Shown here: positions 32,734-42,504 of the stretch, piece after piece | How the letters are laid out: every line of letters starts with the position of its first letter | How positions within the stretch are numbered: the first letter of the stretch is position 1 | Assembly (NCBI RefSeq): GCF_029868625.1 | Contig: NZ_JARWOJ010000432.1 | Span: forward strand, 1-57,266 | Direction of reading: 5' to 3' | From: Nocardia neocaledoniensis | Lineage (GTDB): Bacteria > Actinomycetota > Actinomycetes > Mycobacteriales > Mycobacteriaceae | DNA: 57,266 nt | Position numbers and translations under genes: made by a program | Notes under the pieces: generated by a model | Told to the model about the DNA's origin: nothing | What the model saw: the letters and a program-made list of their open reading frames with translations, nothing else | Databases searched by the model: none

Positions 32734-34998
32734 ATGTTGACGAGAATCGCCCGCGCCGCCGTGGGCAAGCCACGGCTGGTGGTCGCGGTCGCCCTGCTGC
32801 TGATGATCCTGTGCGGCGCGATCGGCGCCACGGTGCACTCCCACATGAAGTCGGGCGGCTTCGTCACCGAAGATCTCGATTCGGTGCGCGCGAGCCAGTA
32901 CCTGAGCGAACACTTCCCCGGCAGCGAGCCGAACTACGTCCTGCTGGTGAGCACCGAGGAGGGCGCCGATTCCCCGGCGGCCCGCGCGGCGGCGGAGGGC
33001 GCGATCGCCCAGCTGCGGACCCACCCCGACATCGTCAGCGGCGTGCAGTCGTACTGGACCTCGCGGCCCGACCTGAAGCAGGCGCTGCGCAGCAAGGACG
33101 GCAAGCGGGCGCTGATCCTGGCCAGCATCGAGGGTGACGACGCCGAGTTGCCCGTGCGCGCGGCCGCGCTCAGCGAGGAACTGCGGGTCGACAGCGGGCC
33201 GGTGACGATCGTGCCCGGCGGCCTGGCGGCCTCCTTCTCCGATATCAACACCCAGATCAGCAAGGACCTGGTGATCGCCGAGGCGGTCGCGATTCCGATC
33301 ACCGGCCTGCTGCTCGCGCTGGTGTTCGGCAGTCTGATGGCCGCCGCGCTGCCCATCGCCATCGGCCTGTTCGCGATCGCCGCCGCGCTCGGCATCCTGC
33401 GGGTACTCACCGCCGTCACCGACGTGTCGATCTTCGCGCTGAACATGACCACCGCGCTCGGTTTGGCGCTGGCCATCGACTACAGCCTGTTCATCGTCAG
33501 CCGGTATCGCGAGGAACTGGCGGCGGGCGCGACCCCGGCCGCGGCGGTGCACCGGTCGATCCGGACCGCCGGCCGCACGGTCGTCTACTCGGCGCTGGTG
33601 GTCGCCCTGTCGCTGTCGGCGCTGCTGGTCTTCCCGCAGTACTTCTTCAAGTCCTTCGCCTACGCGGGCATCGCCGTCGTCGCGGCCGCCGCGGCCGCCG
33701 CGGTGATCGTGCTGCCCGCGCTGCTGATCCTCGTCGGCGACCGGATCGAGGCGGGCGATCTGCGCGCGCCGCTGCGCAGGCTGTTCCGGCTCGCGCCGCG
33801 CACGGAGAAGCAGCCACGCGAGACCTTCTGGTATCGCCTGGTCACCGCCGTGATGAAACGCCCGCTGCCGATCGCCCTGGCGACCACGGCGTTCCTGCTG
33901 CTGCTCGGTTCGCCGTTCCTCGGTGTCCAGTTCGGCTACCCCGACGACCGGTCCCTGCCCGCCGGCGTGGCCAGCCGCGATGTCGGCGATGTGCTGCGCA
34001 CCGAATTCGACGCCGACATGGCGGCGAGCGCGACCGTCGTGCTGCCGGAGTTCCGCGGCGTCCCCGCCGACCTGGAGGCCTACGCGCGCGAGCTGTCGAA
34101 GGTGCCCGATGTGCCTGCCGTACTGAGCAGCGCCGCGGTCTACCGCAACGGCTTGCGGGTCGCCGCGGGCGTGCCGGAGATGTCGGACCCGGCCGAGGGC
34201 GCGTACCTGTCGGTCGCGACCAGCCTCGATCCGTACTCCGACGCCGGGCGCGCCCAGCTCGACGCGATCCGCGCCGTCGACGCGCCCACCGAGGCCCTGG
34301 TCACCGGGCCGGCCGCGCTGAACCAGGACTCGGTCGAAGCGATCACCGGCAAGCTGCCGCTGGCCGGTGCCCTGATCGCGCTGGCCACCCTGGTGCTGCT
34401 GTTCCTGTTCACCGGAAGTGTGGTGCTGTCGGTGAAGGCACTGGTGCTCAACATGCTGTCGCTGGCGGCGACGTTCGGCGCGATGGTGTGGATCTTCCAG
34501 GAGGGGCACCTGTCCGGCCTGCTCGGCTTCACCGCCACCGGCACGCTCAACCTGGCCATGCCCATCCTGATGTTCAGCCTGGCCTTCGGCGCGTCCATGG
34601 ACTACGAGGTCTTCCTGCTCTCCCGCATCCGCGAGGAATGGCTGGCCGGGCCCAAGACCACCGAGGGCAATACCGAGGCGGTCGCCATGGGTGTGGCGCG
34701 CACCGGCCGCATCTTCACCGCCGCGGCACTGCTGATGAGCATCGTCTTCCTCGGCGTGGCGACATCCGGCGTGTCGATGATGAAGCTGTTCGGTCTGGGC
34801 TGCGCGCTGGCGGTGATCAGCGACGCGACCGTCATCCGCGGGCTGCTCGCACCGGCCCTGATGCGGATGATGGGCAAGTGGAACTGGTGGTCACCGAAGC
34901 CACTCGCGATGTTGCACAACAAGTTCGGGCTGAAGGAAGCCGACGAGCCGGTGCCGGCCGAACTCGGGAAACCCGAGCCGGCGGCCACCTCGGCCTGA
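32734..34998 (+). CDS. MMPL-family RND transporter
   Basis: The 754-residue inner-membrane protein has the MMPL/RND layout: an N-terminal membrane helix (RLVVAVALLLMILCGAIGAT), a periplasmic domain of about 150 residues (SQYLSEHFPGSEPNYVLLVS), a five-helix bundle with the proton-relay segment LGLALAIDYSLFIVSRYREE, then a second periplasmic domain and a second bundle with FSLAFGASMDYEVFLLSRIR. These transporters export lipids or drugs using the proton gradient. At 754 residues it is shorter than mycolate exporters such as MmpL3, so lipid precursor or drug export are both open. ATG 32734 follows GAGAGAG. A terminator hairpin follows. Confidence 0.93.
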   Translation: MLTRIARAAVGKPRLVVAVALLLMILCGAIGATVHSHMKSGGFVTEDLDSVRASQYLSEHFPGSEPNYVLLVSTEEGADSPAARAAAEGAIAQLRTHPDIVSGVQSYWTSRPDLKQALRSKDGKRALILASIEGDDAELPVRAAALSEELRVDSGPVTIVPGGLAASFSDINTQISKDLVIAEAVAIPITGLLLALVFGSLMAAALPIAIGLFAIAAALGILRVLTAVTDVSIFALNMTTALGLALAIDYSLFIVSRYREELAAGATPAAAVHRSIRTAGRTVVYSALVVALSLSALLVFPQYFFKSFAYAGIAVVAAAAAAAVIVLPALLILVGDRIEAGDLRAPLRRLFRLAPRTEKQPRETFWYRLVTAVMKRPLPIALATTAFLLLLGSPFLGVQFGYPDDRSLPAGVASRDVGDVLRTEFDADMAASATVVLPEFRGVPADLEAYARELSKVPDVPAVLSSAAVYRNGLRVAAGVPEMSDPAEGAYLSVATSLDPYSDAGRAQLDAIRAVDAPTEALVTGPAALNQDSVEAITGKLPLAGALIALATLVLLFLFTGSVVLSVKALVLNMLSLAATFGAMVWIFQEGHLSGLLGFTATGTLNLAMPILMFSLAFGASMDYEVFLLSRIREEWLAGPKTTEGNTEAVAMGVARTGRIFTAAALLMSIVFLGVATSGVSMMKLFGLGCALAVISDATVIRGLLAPALMRMMGKWNWWSPKPLAMLHNKFGLKEADEPVPAELGKPEPAATSA

Positions 34999-35007
34999 GG
35001 CATTCGC

Positions 35008-35038
35008 GCGGCCCGTCCGGACTACCCGGGCGGGCCGC
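35008..35038 (+). terminator. Hairpin after the MMPL gene
   Basis: GCGGCCCGTCC (35008-35018) pairs with GGGCGGGCCGC (35028-35038) with one mismatch and a 9-base loop, ten bases after the MMPL stop. No T run follows; it is likely a GC-only actinomycete terminator. Confidence 0.6.
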
Positions 35039-35078
35039 CGTCGTATCGGGGTAGGGTCGGCGACGGAAAATTTCACAT

Positions 35079-35187
35079 GCCAACGGGGGCTCGCACCAGC
35101 GGGCTGAGAGGACGGCTAGCCCATTCCATGGGCGATCAGGGCCGTCGACCGTATGAACCTGACCGGGTAATGCCGGCGTAGGGAGGA
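35079..35187 (+). promoter_or_regulatory. TPP riboswitch (THI element)
   Basis: The leader of thiC contains the conserved core: GGGGGCTCG, then CGGGCTGAGAGGA, a long variable stem, then GACCGTATGAACCTGACCGG and GTAATGCCGGCGTAGGGAG. These are the pyrimidine- and pyrophosphate-binding helices of the thiamin-pyrophosphate aptamer. The closing strand includes the GGGAGGA ribosome-binding site of thiC, seven bases before its ATG, so binding of TPP probably hides that site and stops translation. Confidence 0.95.
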
Positions 35188-35193
35188 AACACC

Positions 35194-36816
<1,623 letters not shown>

Positions 36817-36820
36817 GCAC

Positions 36821-36851
36821 CCGGCGCCCGCCCCCACCGGGCGGGCGCCGG
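36821..36851 (+). terminator. thiC terminator hairpin
   Basis: CCGGCGCCCGCCC (36821-36833) and GGGCGGGCGCCGG (36839-36851) form a perfect 13-bp stem with a 5-base loop, five bases after the thiC stop. No T tract follows. Confidence 0.7.
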
Positions 36852-36901
36852 TACCGGGGACCGCCGCCCGACACCGGTATCGCGCGGGTACGGTCGAGCT
36901 C

Positions 36902-37696
36902 GTGACCGATGCCTTCTATGTTCCCGATCCGGCGGAGCCGAACCGGTTCGTCTCGACCGAGCTGACCCGGGGTCCGTGGTCGCCGGACGCGCAGCATGCC
37001 GGGCCGCCGTCGGCGCTGCTCGGGCATGTCATCGAGCGATGCGAGCCGCGCGAGGGGTTCCAGGTCGGCCGCGTCGCGGTGGAGATCCTCGGGCCCGTGC
37101 CGCTGGCCCCCCTGACCGCCGAGGCCAGGGTGGTGCGGTCGGGGCGCAGCGTCGAGTTGATCGAAGCGACGCTGTCCTCCGAGCGCGGGCCGGTGATGCA
37201 GGCCAACGCGTGGCGGCTCAAGCTGGCCGAACCGCCGCTGGACCTGCCGCCGGAGTTCCTGCCCACCGGCGAGCGCACGATGCCCGCCGAGCAGGAGCCC
37301 GCGGTGTTCCCGTCCGAGCAGAAGGTCGGCTTCCACACCGGCATCGAATACCGCTTCGCCAGTGGTTCCTTCGCCGCGCCCGGACCCGCCGTCTGCTGGA
37401 TCCGGCTGAAGTACCCGATCGTCGCGGGCACCACCCCCAGTCCGCTCGAGCGCACCCTGGCCGCCGCCGATTCCGGCAACGGCGTGAGTGCCGTCCTCGA
37501 CTGGTCCAAGTACCTGTTCATCAATACCGACCTCACGGTCACCCTGCACCGGCACCCGGTCGGCGAATGGGTGTGCCTGGACGCGGTGACCCATCCGCAG
37601 CCGCACGGCATCGGCCTCGCCGAATCGGCGCTGTTCGACGAGACCGGACCGCTCGGGCGCAGCACGCAGACCCTGCTCATCGCGCCGCGCGGGTGA
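36902..37696 (+). CDS. Acyl-CoA thioesterase family protein (double hot-dog)
   Basis: The 264-residue protein resembles the TesB-like thioesterases common in mycobacteria and Nocardia. It has RGPWSPDAQHAGPPSALLGH near the start (first hot-dog), RVAVEILGPVPLAPLTAEAR, and in the second half SAVLDWSKYLFINTDLTVTL, RHPVGEWVCLDAVTHPQPHG and GIGLAESALFDETGPLGRST. Such proteins cleave fatty acyl-CoA to free acid and CoA. The start is GTG 36902. No ribosome-binding site is obvious. It converges on the SRPBCC operon, with one stop directly abutting the other. Confidence 0.82.
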   Translation: MTDAFYVPDPAEPNRFVSTELTRGPWSPDAQHAGPPSALLGHVIERCEPREGFQVGRVAVEILGPVPLAPLTAEARVVRSGRSVELIEATLSSERGPVMQANAWRLKLAEPPLDLPPEFLPTGERTMPAEQEPAVFPSEQKVGFHTGIEYRFASGSFAAPGPAVCWIRLKYPIVAGTTPSPLERTLAAADSGNGVSAVLDWSKYLFINTDLTVTLHRHPVGEWVCLDAVTHPQPHGIGLAESALFDETGPLGRSTQTLLIAPRG

Positions 37697-38209
37697 TCAG
37701 CCGATGGCGTCCAGGTCGACCAGGTCGGTGTTGCCGTGCTTGCGCAACTCGGACTCGGCGGTGCTGGTGCGCCGGAACGGATCACCGACCCCGGTGGTGA
37801 GCAGGCCGCGCAGACTGGTGGTGATGTAGGCGCCCCAGGCATTGGTGCACACCGCGTAGCACTCGCCGGTGGGCACCAATCCCCGATGGGTGAAACGCAA
37901 TTCGGTGCCGGTCGCGGTTTCGGTGAGGTCGAAGACGATGTCGGTGTTCTCCCATTCGGCGGTGTCGGTGACGAACGACAGCCACGAGTCGGTCACGTGC
38001 CACACCAGGCGTCGGCCGGGTACGGACTCGGTGGTCGTCATCGTGCAGCGATGAATGCCGGGAACCTCGAAAAGGTACTTGTCACCGACCTTTCCGGTGC
38101 TGCCTTCGATGGTCTCCGACCACCACGCCCGCACGTCGTTGACCGCGGCGAACACCTCCTCGGGTGTCTTGTCGACGGTGATGGTCACGGTGTAATCGTC
38201 GGCGCCCAT
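37697..38209 (-). CDS. SRPBCC (AHSA1-like) domain protein
   Basis: The 170-residue protein has a START/Bet v1-like fold of the AHSA1 type: TITVDKTPEEVFAAVNDVRA, WWSETIEGSTGKVGDKYLFE, and a long C-terminal helix CTNAWGAYITTSLRGLLTTG. Such proteins bind hydrophobic ligands and are often encoded beside ArsR regulators, as here. ATG 38209 follows GGAAGGAAG. It is the last gene of a three-gene operon (SRPBCC, ArsR, SRPBCC) transcribed from the twin-palindrome region near 39000. The ligand is unknown. Confidence 0.85.
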   Translation of the reverse strand: MGADDYTVTITVDKTPEEVFAAVNDVRAWWSETIEGSTGKVGDKYLFEVPGIHRCTMTTTESVPGRRLVWHVTDSWLSFVTDTAEWENTDIVFDLTETATGTELRFTHRGLVPTGECYAVCTNAWGAYITTSLRGLLTTGVGDPFRRTSTAESELRKHGNTDLVDLDAIG

Positions 38210-38225
38210 TGCGCTTCCTTCCGGC

Positions 38226-38555
38226 TCAGCCGTCGAGATGACGGCGGAGCGCGTCGAGGGGGCTGTCCCAGTCACGCGAGAGGGCAGCCAGGAATTGTTG
38301 TGCCACTTGCATCGGCGCGGAGTCGAGCCGGTAGCGCACGCGCCGCCGTTCGCCCGGTTCCGCGATCACCAGGCCCGCGTCGGCGAGCAGACCCAGGTGT
38401 TTGGCGATCGCCTGCCTGGTGATGGGCAGGCGATCGGCGAGGTCGGTCGCGGTGGCCGGGCCGTGCGCGGCGAGCGCGGCCAGGATCGACCTTCTGCTCG
38501 GATCGGCCAGCGCGACGAAGACCCGTTCGGCGGTGGCCTCCGGTTCAGGCCGCAT
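38226..38555 (-). CDS. ArsR-family transcriptional regulator
   Basis: The 109-residue winged-helix protein starts near FVALADPSRRSILAALAAHG and carries the recognition helix in ATDLADRLPITRQAIAKHLG. It lacks the ELCVCD-type metal-binding cysteines and has none elsewhere, so it probably responds to a non-metal ligand, as do other ArsR partners of AHSA1 proteins. ATG 38555 lies inside the end of the upstream SRPBCC gene, overlapping it by 11 bases, so expression is coupled. The two 16-bp palindromes upstream of the operon are its likely binding sites. Confidence 0.9.
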   Translation of the reverse strand: MRPEPEATAERVFVALADPSRRSILAALAAHGPATATDLADRLPITRQAIAKHLGLLADAGLVIAEPGERRRVRYRLDSAPMQVAQQFLAALSRDWDSPLDALRRHLDG

Positions 38556-38976
38556 CGAGGTACTCGACGAGCTCGCCCAGCTCGCTCTTCCAGCCGCCGA
38601 CATTGCCCTCGAAGGCCTCCTTGTGCAGGTCCTCGGGCAGCTGGGCGAAGCCGGTCTCGACGACCGTGAGCCGGGTGCCGACACCGACTGGCTCGAGGGT
38701 GAACTCCACGTAGGTGCGGCGCGGGTCCTCGTCGGGCAGCCCGTTGATCGGCCAGGTGTAGCCGAATACCGACGGCTCCTCGACCCGCTCCACCCGCATA
38801 TCGGCCGAGAATCCTTCCTTCCAGGTCATCCGCATATCGCCGCCGGGCCGCAGGTCGATCTCCGCGGTATTGCCGAACCAGCTCGCCAGCCCCTCGGCGG
38901 TGGTGATCGCCGCCCAGACCTTGGCGGGCGGGTGCGCGAGCTCGACGGTGCGCACGATCTGATCAGGGAATCCCAT
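38545..38976 (-). CDS. SRPBCC (AHSA1-like) domain protein, first gene of the operon
   Basis: This 143-residue START-like protein begins GFPDQIVRTVELAHPPAKVW and contains EGLASWFGNTAEIDLRPGGD, MRMTWKEGFSADMRVERVEE and the C-terminal helix NVGGWKSELGELVEYLDAA. It is similar in type to the other SRPBCC gene of the operon but not close in sequence, so the pair is not a recent duplication. ATG 38976 follows GAGGAGGCG. The start is just 17 bases from the nearer operator palindrome, consistent with tight control by the ArsR protein encoded next. Confidence 0.87.
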   Translation of the reverse strand: MGFPDQIVRTVELAHPPAKVWAAITTAEGLASWFGNTAEIDLRPGGDMRMTWKEGFSADMRVERVEEPSVFGYTWPINGLPDEDPRRTYVEFTLEPVGVGTRLTVVETGFAQLPEDLHKEAFEGNVGGWKSELGELVEYLDAA

Positions 38977-38992
38977 GACGCCTCCTCTAATA

Positions 38993-39037
38993 GCAACCAG
39001 TTGGTTGCAACTCAGAGTATGGCAACCGTTCGGTTGC
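38993..39037. promoter_or_regulatory. Twin 16-bp palindromes, candidate ArsR operators
   Basis: GCAACCAGTTGGTTGC (38993-39008) and GCAACCGTTCGGTTGC (39022-39037) share arms GCAACC/GGTTGC with 4-base centres. Their spacing of 29 bases is close to three helical turns, so dimers would bind on the same face. They lie between the SRPBCC operon start and the end of the MFS gene and probably autoregulate the operon. Confidence 0.78.
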
Positions 39038-39045
39038 GTCAAGGG

Positions 39046-40566
39046 TCAGTGTCCGCCGGTCACCCGGAAACCGCGCGGGACCAGCCACACCGCGCCGACG
39101 GCGACGACCGCCACGGCGGCGGCCGAGAGATAGGACGTCGCGGTGAGGGCGGTGTCGAAGGCGTGGCCGGACGCTTCGAGAAGCTGGGTGCGCGCCGGTT
39201 CGGGCAGCTCGGTGGCCACCTCCGCCGCGCCGCCGACCGAGCCGGCGGCCTGCTCCAGCCTGTCGGCGGGTACCGGTAGATCCGTCATGTGCTGACTGAA
39301 GATCCGGGCGTGCAGACTGCCGAGCAGCGCGACTCCGAAACCGACCCCGACCTCGTAATTGGTCTCCTCCACCGCGCCGGCCTGACCGGCCCGGTCGGCG
39401 GGCACGGCGCCGACGAGGACGGCGGCCGCGGCCGTCACCGCCATGCCGTCGCCGATCCCGAACGACACCAGCACCAGCGCGACCACCGGATAGGTCGTCG
39501 GCTCCGGACTCACCGCCAGCAGCAGGAAGCCCAGCGCCACCGCACCGAGGCCAACGCCGAGCACCGTGCGCACGCCGAGCCTGTGCATCAGCATGGGGGT
39601 GAGCAGTGAGGCGGTGAGCAGGGTGAGCGCGGCGGGGAGCATCCGGACACCGGCCTGCGACGGGCTGTACCCGTGGACGTACTGCAGCCACAGCGAGATC
39701 AGGAACATCGCCGCGCCGATGGCCATCATGGCCAGCAGCGTCGCGACGGCGGCGGCGGTGAACGCGCCGTTGCGGAACAGCCGCACGTCGAGCAGCGGGT
39801 CGGCCGCGGTGAGCTGACGGCGGGTGAACCAGGCCAGCGCGCCGACGCCGACCACCAGGATCACCCAGTCGACAACGCTCGCCTCCCCTTTCGCGAGATG
39901 CTTGATGCCCCAGGCCAGGCAGACGATCCCCGCCACCGAGAGCACCGCCGCGAACCAGTCGAGACCGCCCGCCTGCGGCGCTCGATATTCCGGCAACACC
40001 CACAGCCCGACGACCACTGTCACGACCACCACCGGCACGTTGAGCCAGAACGCCGAAGCCCACCCGAAGTGCTCGACCAGGAACCCGCCGATGATCGGCC
40101 CCACCGTCGCGCCGACGCCGGCCACCGCCGCCCAGATCCCGATGGCCGTGGTGCGCTCACGCGCGTCGGTGAAGATGTTGCGGATCAGCGAGAGCGTGGA
40201 GGGCATCACCATCGCGCCACCGATACCGAGCAGGACCCGTCCGCCGATCAGCTGGGCCGCGCTGCCCGCGGTCGCCGCGATCACCGAGGCGACGCCGAAC
40301 AGCACGAAACCGGTGAGGAACAGCAGCTTTCGGCCGACCCGGTCGCCGAGCGCGCCCGTGGTGATGAGCAGACCGCCGAGCACCAGGCCGTAGATGTCGA
40401 TGATCCACAGCTGCTCGAGCGGGCCGACCTGGAGGTCATCGATCAACGAGGGCAGCGCGACATTCAGGATCGTCGCGTCCATGGCCACCAGCAACAGGCT
40501 GGCACACAGCACACCGAGCATCACCCAGCGGATCGCACCGTAGGTCTCCGTCGTCTCGCTCACCAT
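39046..40566 (-). CDS. MFS transporter, DHA2 (14-helix) drug-efflux type
   Basis: This 506-residue membrane protein matches the DHA2 branch of the major facilitator family. It has the N-terminal VAMDATILNVALPSLIDDLQ motif D1, motif A GALGDRVGRKLLFL, and motif C GVGATVGPIIGGFLVEHFGW, with about 14 hydrophobic segments. It should export small hydrophobic compounds by proton antiport. The closest named relatives are SmvA/EmrB/LfrA-like pumps. A TetR gene lies 113 bases upstream in the same direction and could control it. The ATG at 40566 lacks a strong ribosome-binding site. Confidence 0.92.
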   Translation of the reverse strand: MVSETTETYGAIRWVMLGVLCASLLLVAMDATILNVALPSLIDDLQVGPLEQLWIIDIYGLVLGGLLITTGALGDRVGRKLLFLTGFVLFGVASVIAATAGSAAQLIGGRVLLGIGGAMVMPSTLSLIRNIFTDARERTTAIGIWAAVAGVGATVGPIIGGFLVEHFGWASAFWLNVPVVVVTVVVGLWVLPEYRAPQAGGLDWFAAVLSVAGIVCLAWGIKHLAKGEASVVDWVILVVGVGALAWFTRRQLTAADPLLDVRLFRNGAFTAAAVATLLAMMAIGAAMFLISLWLQYVHGYSPSQAGVRMLPAALTLLTASLLTPMLMHRLGVRTVLGVGLGAVALGFLLLAVSPEPTTYPVVALVLVSFGIGDGMAVTAAAAVLVGAVPADRAGQAGAVEETNYEVGVGFGVALLGSLHARIFSQHMTDLPVPADRLEQAAGSVGGAAEVATELPEPARTQLLEASGHAFDTALTATSYLSAAAVAVVAVGAVWLVPRGFRVTGGH

Positions 40567-40679
40567 GTCGCCTCACCGCCGATTCCTGGTCATGGCCGGT
40601 CTCCGGATCCGTGGCGCTCGATCCGTCGCTCAACCTACCCAGTTCCGAGCGGTTCGGACGGCAACGTCGCGGTGAGCTG

Positions 40680-41243
40680 TCAGCGTCCGGGCAGCACCGC
40701 GTCGATGAGCGTGCGCGCGGCCCGCCCCGTGCGCTCGCGGTCCCCGGTGATCACCCGGTCCTGCAGGATCCCGCGCAGCCCGGAGACGAGCAGGGTGGCC
40801 ACCACCTCGGGGTCATCGGCCAGGCCGGTGCGGCGCAGCGCCGCGGCGAGCTCGGCGACGAAGGTGGCGATCGCCGCGTGCGCGTAGTCCTGATACGGCG
40901 AATCGGGGGCGCACGCGGCGCCGATCACCTGCAACAGCACCCGCGAGCTGTCGGCCTCCACGCCCACCGAGTTCAGGTCGAAGAAACCGATCAGCCGTTC
41001 GCGCAGCTGTCCGGCCTCGGTCACGTCGGCGAAGACCGCGGCGAGGTCGGGTCGCTGCGTCGCCAGGGCCTGGACCAGCAGTTCCTCCTTGGTGCCGAAG
41101 TAGTAGATGAGCATGCGCGAGCTGGTGCCGAGGGCGGCCGCGAGCGGGCGCAACGACAGCTCGGCCAGGCCGTGCGCGGCGATGTACGCCACGACGCCTG
41201 CCAGCAGTTCGGCGCGTTTGCGGTGGTCGAGGGGGCGGGCCAT
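40680..41243 (-). CDS. TetR-family transcriptional regulator
   Basis: The 187-residue protein has the TetR DNA-binding domain: AELLAGVVAYIAAHGLAELS, LRPLAAALGTSSRMLIYYFG, then TKEELLVQAL. The ligand domain is of normal length. ATG 41243 is chosen because the HTH begins 10 residues later; longer frames lack support. It diverges from a ketoacyl synthase gene with only 39 bases between starts. That gap holds an imperfect palindrome and one copy of a 17-bp repeat whose second copy covers the synthase start, so it probably represses both itself and the synthase, and possibly the MFS gene downstream. Confidence 0.9.
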   Translation of the reverse strand: MARPLDHRKRAELLAGVVAYIAAHGLAELSLRPLAAALGTSSRMLIYYFGTKEELLVQALATQRPDLAAVFADVTEAGQLRERLIGFFDLNSVGVEADSSRVLLQVIGAACAPDSPYQDYAHAAIATFVAELAAALRRTGLADDPEVVATLLVSGLRGILQDRVITGDRERTGRAARTLIDAVLPGR

Positions 41244-41247
41244 GGGT

Positions 41248-41300
41248 TGACTGTACCGATCGCTACAGGTATTCATGACGGCATGACTGTACCGATCGCT
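41248..41300. promoter_or_regulatory. Direct-repeat operator pair overlapping the ketoacyl synthase start
   Basis: TGACTGTACCGATCGCT occurs at 41248-41264 and at 41284-41300, 36 bp apart. The first copy extends to an 18-bp palindrome with one mismatched pair, CTGTACCGATCGCTACAG (41251-41268). The second copy includes the ATG at 41283-41285 and the next codons. The pattern resembles TetR operators and suits autoregulation plus control of the synthase. Confidence 0.75.
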
Positions 41301-42503
41301 TCAGAAACTCCAGCGCGCATCGGCCAGGTGCCTGAGGCCGTCGTCGTGACGGGCTACGCGGCGACCACCGCCCTGGCCGACACCATGGACGACACCTGGA
41401 CGCGACTGCTCCGCGGCGAGAGCGGAATCCGTTCACTCGCACCGGAATTCCTCGCCGACCACGACCTTCCGGTCCGGATCGGCGGCCCGCTGGTCACCTC
41501 GCCGGACGCCGAACTGACCCGAATCGAACAGCGCAGGCATTCCTACGTAGAACGCATGGCCCTCGTGCTCGGCCGCCACGTCTGGCGGGCCGCGGGGACA
41601 CCCGATGTCGACCCGGAGCGGCTGGCCGTCGCCATCGGGACCGGCCTCGGCGGCGGTGACGCGCTGATCGACGCGGTCGACGCGATGCGCGCGGGTGGCT
41701 ACCGCAAGGTGTCCCCGCTGGCCGTGCCGATGGTGATGCCGAACGGCCCCGCCGCCACGGTCGGGCTCGAACTCGGCGCGCAGGCAGGCGTTTTCGCGCC
41801 GGTCTCCGCCTGTTCCTCGGGGTCGGAGGCGATCGCGCAGGCCTGGCGGCTGATCGCCACCGGCGAGGCCGACGTGGTGGTGACCGGCGGCGTGGAGGGC
41901 CATATCCACGCCGTCCCGATCGCGGGCTTCGCCATGATGCGGGCGATGAGCACCCGCAACGACGAACCCGACCGCGAGGCCGGTGCGCTGCTCGTGCTCG
42001 AATCCGAGCGGCACGCCAGGGCGCGCGGCGCGCGGGTCCATGCCAGGGTGCTCGGCGCCGGCATCACCTCCGACGCCTTCCACATCGTCGCCTCCGATCC
42101 GGCCGGCATCGGCGCGGCCCGGGCGATGCGCAAAGCTGTTCGGACAGCGGGTCTTCGGGAATCCGACATCGATCACGTGAACGCCCACGCCACCTCCACC
42201 CCGATCGGCGACGCCTCCGAGGCCGCGGCCATCACCGCGGTCGCCCCCGGAGCCTCGGTCTACGCGCCCAAGTCGGCGCTCGGCCATTCCATCGGTGCCG
42301 TCGGCGCGCTCGAATCCGTCCTCACCGTGCTGAGCCTGCGCGAGCAGATCGTGCCGCCCACCCTGAACCACGACAACGCCGATCCGGCGATCGACCTGGA
42401 TGTCGTCGCCGGATCGGCGCGGACGCAGCGCATCGACTACGCGCTCAACAACTCCTTCGGCTTCGGCGGCCACAATGTGGCGCTCGCGTTCGGCCGAGCG
42501 TGA
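41283..42503 (+). CDS. Beta-ketoacyl-ACP synthase (KAS I/II, FabF/KasA-like)
   Basis: The protein extends acyl chains on acyl-carrier protein. The 406-residue sequence has the complete Cys-His-His triad: Cys177 (VSACSSGSEAI), His302 (NAHATSTPIGD) and His335 (ALGHSIGAVG), plus the C-terminal YALNNSFGFGGHNVALAF. It is intact and should be active. There is no acyl-carrier or other fatty-acid gene beside it, so it may act in a specialised lipid pathway under the divergent TetR. The start is uncertain: ATG 41283 lies in a repeated operator, and GTG 41331 would begin just before VPEAVVVTGY, nearer the family's usual start. Confidence 0.9.
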   Translation: MTVPIASETPARIGQVPEAVVVTGYAATTALADTMDDTWTRLLRGESGIRSLAPEFLADHDLPVRIGGPLVTSPDAELTRIEQRRHSYVERMALVLGRHVWRAAGTPDVDPERLAVAIGTGLGGGDALIDAVDAMRAGGYRKVSPLAVPMVMPNGPAATVGLELGAQAGVFAPVSACSSGSEAIAQAWRLIATGEADVVVTGGVEGHIHAVPIAGFAMMRAMSTRNDEPDREAGALLVLESERHARARGARVHARVLGAGITSDAFHIVASDPAGIGAARAMRKAVRTAGLRESDIDHVNAHATSTPIGDASEAAAITAVAPGASVYAPKSALGHSIGAVGALESVLTVLSLREQIVPPTLNHDNADPAIDLDVVAGSARTQRIDYALNNSFGFGGHNVALAFGRA

Positions 42504-42504
42504 C

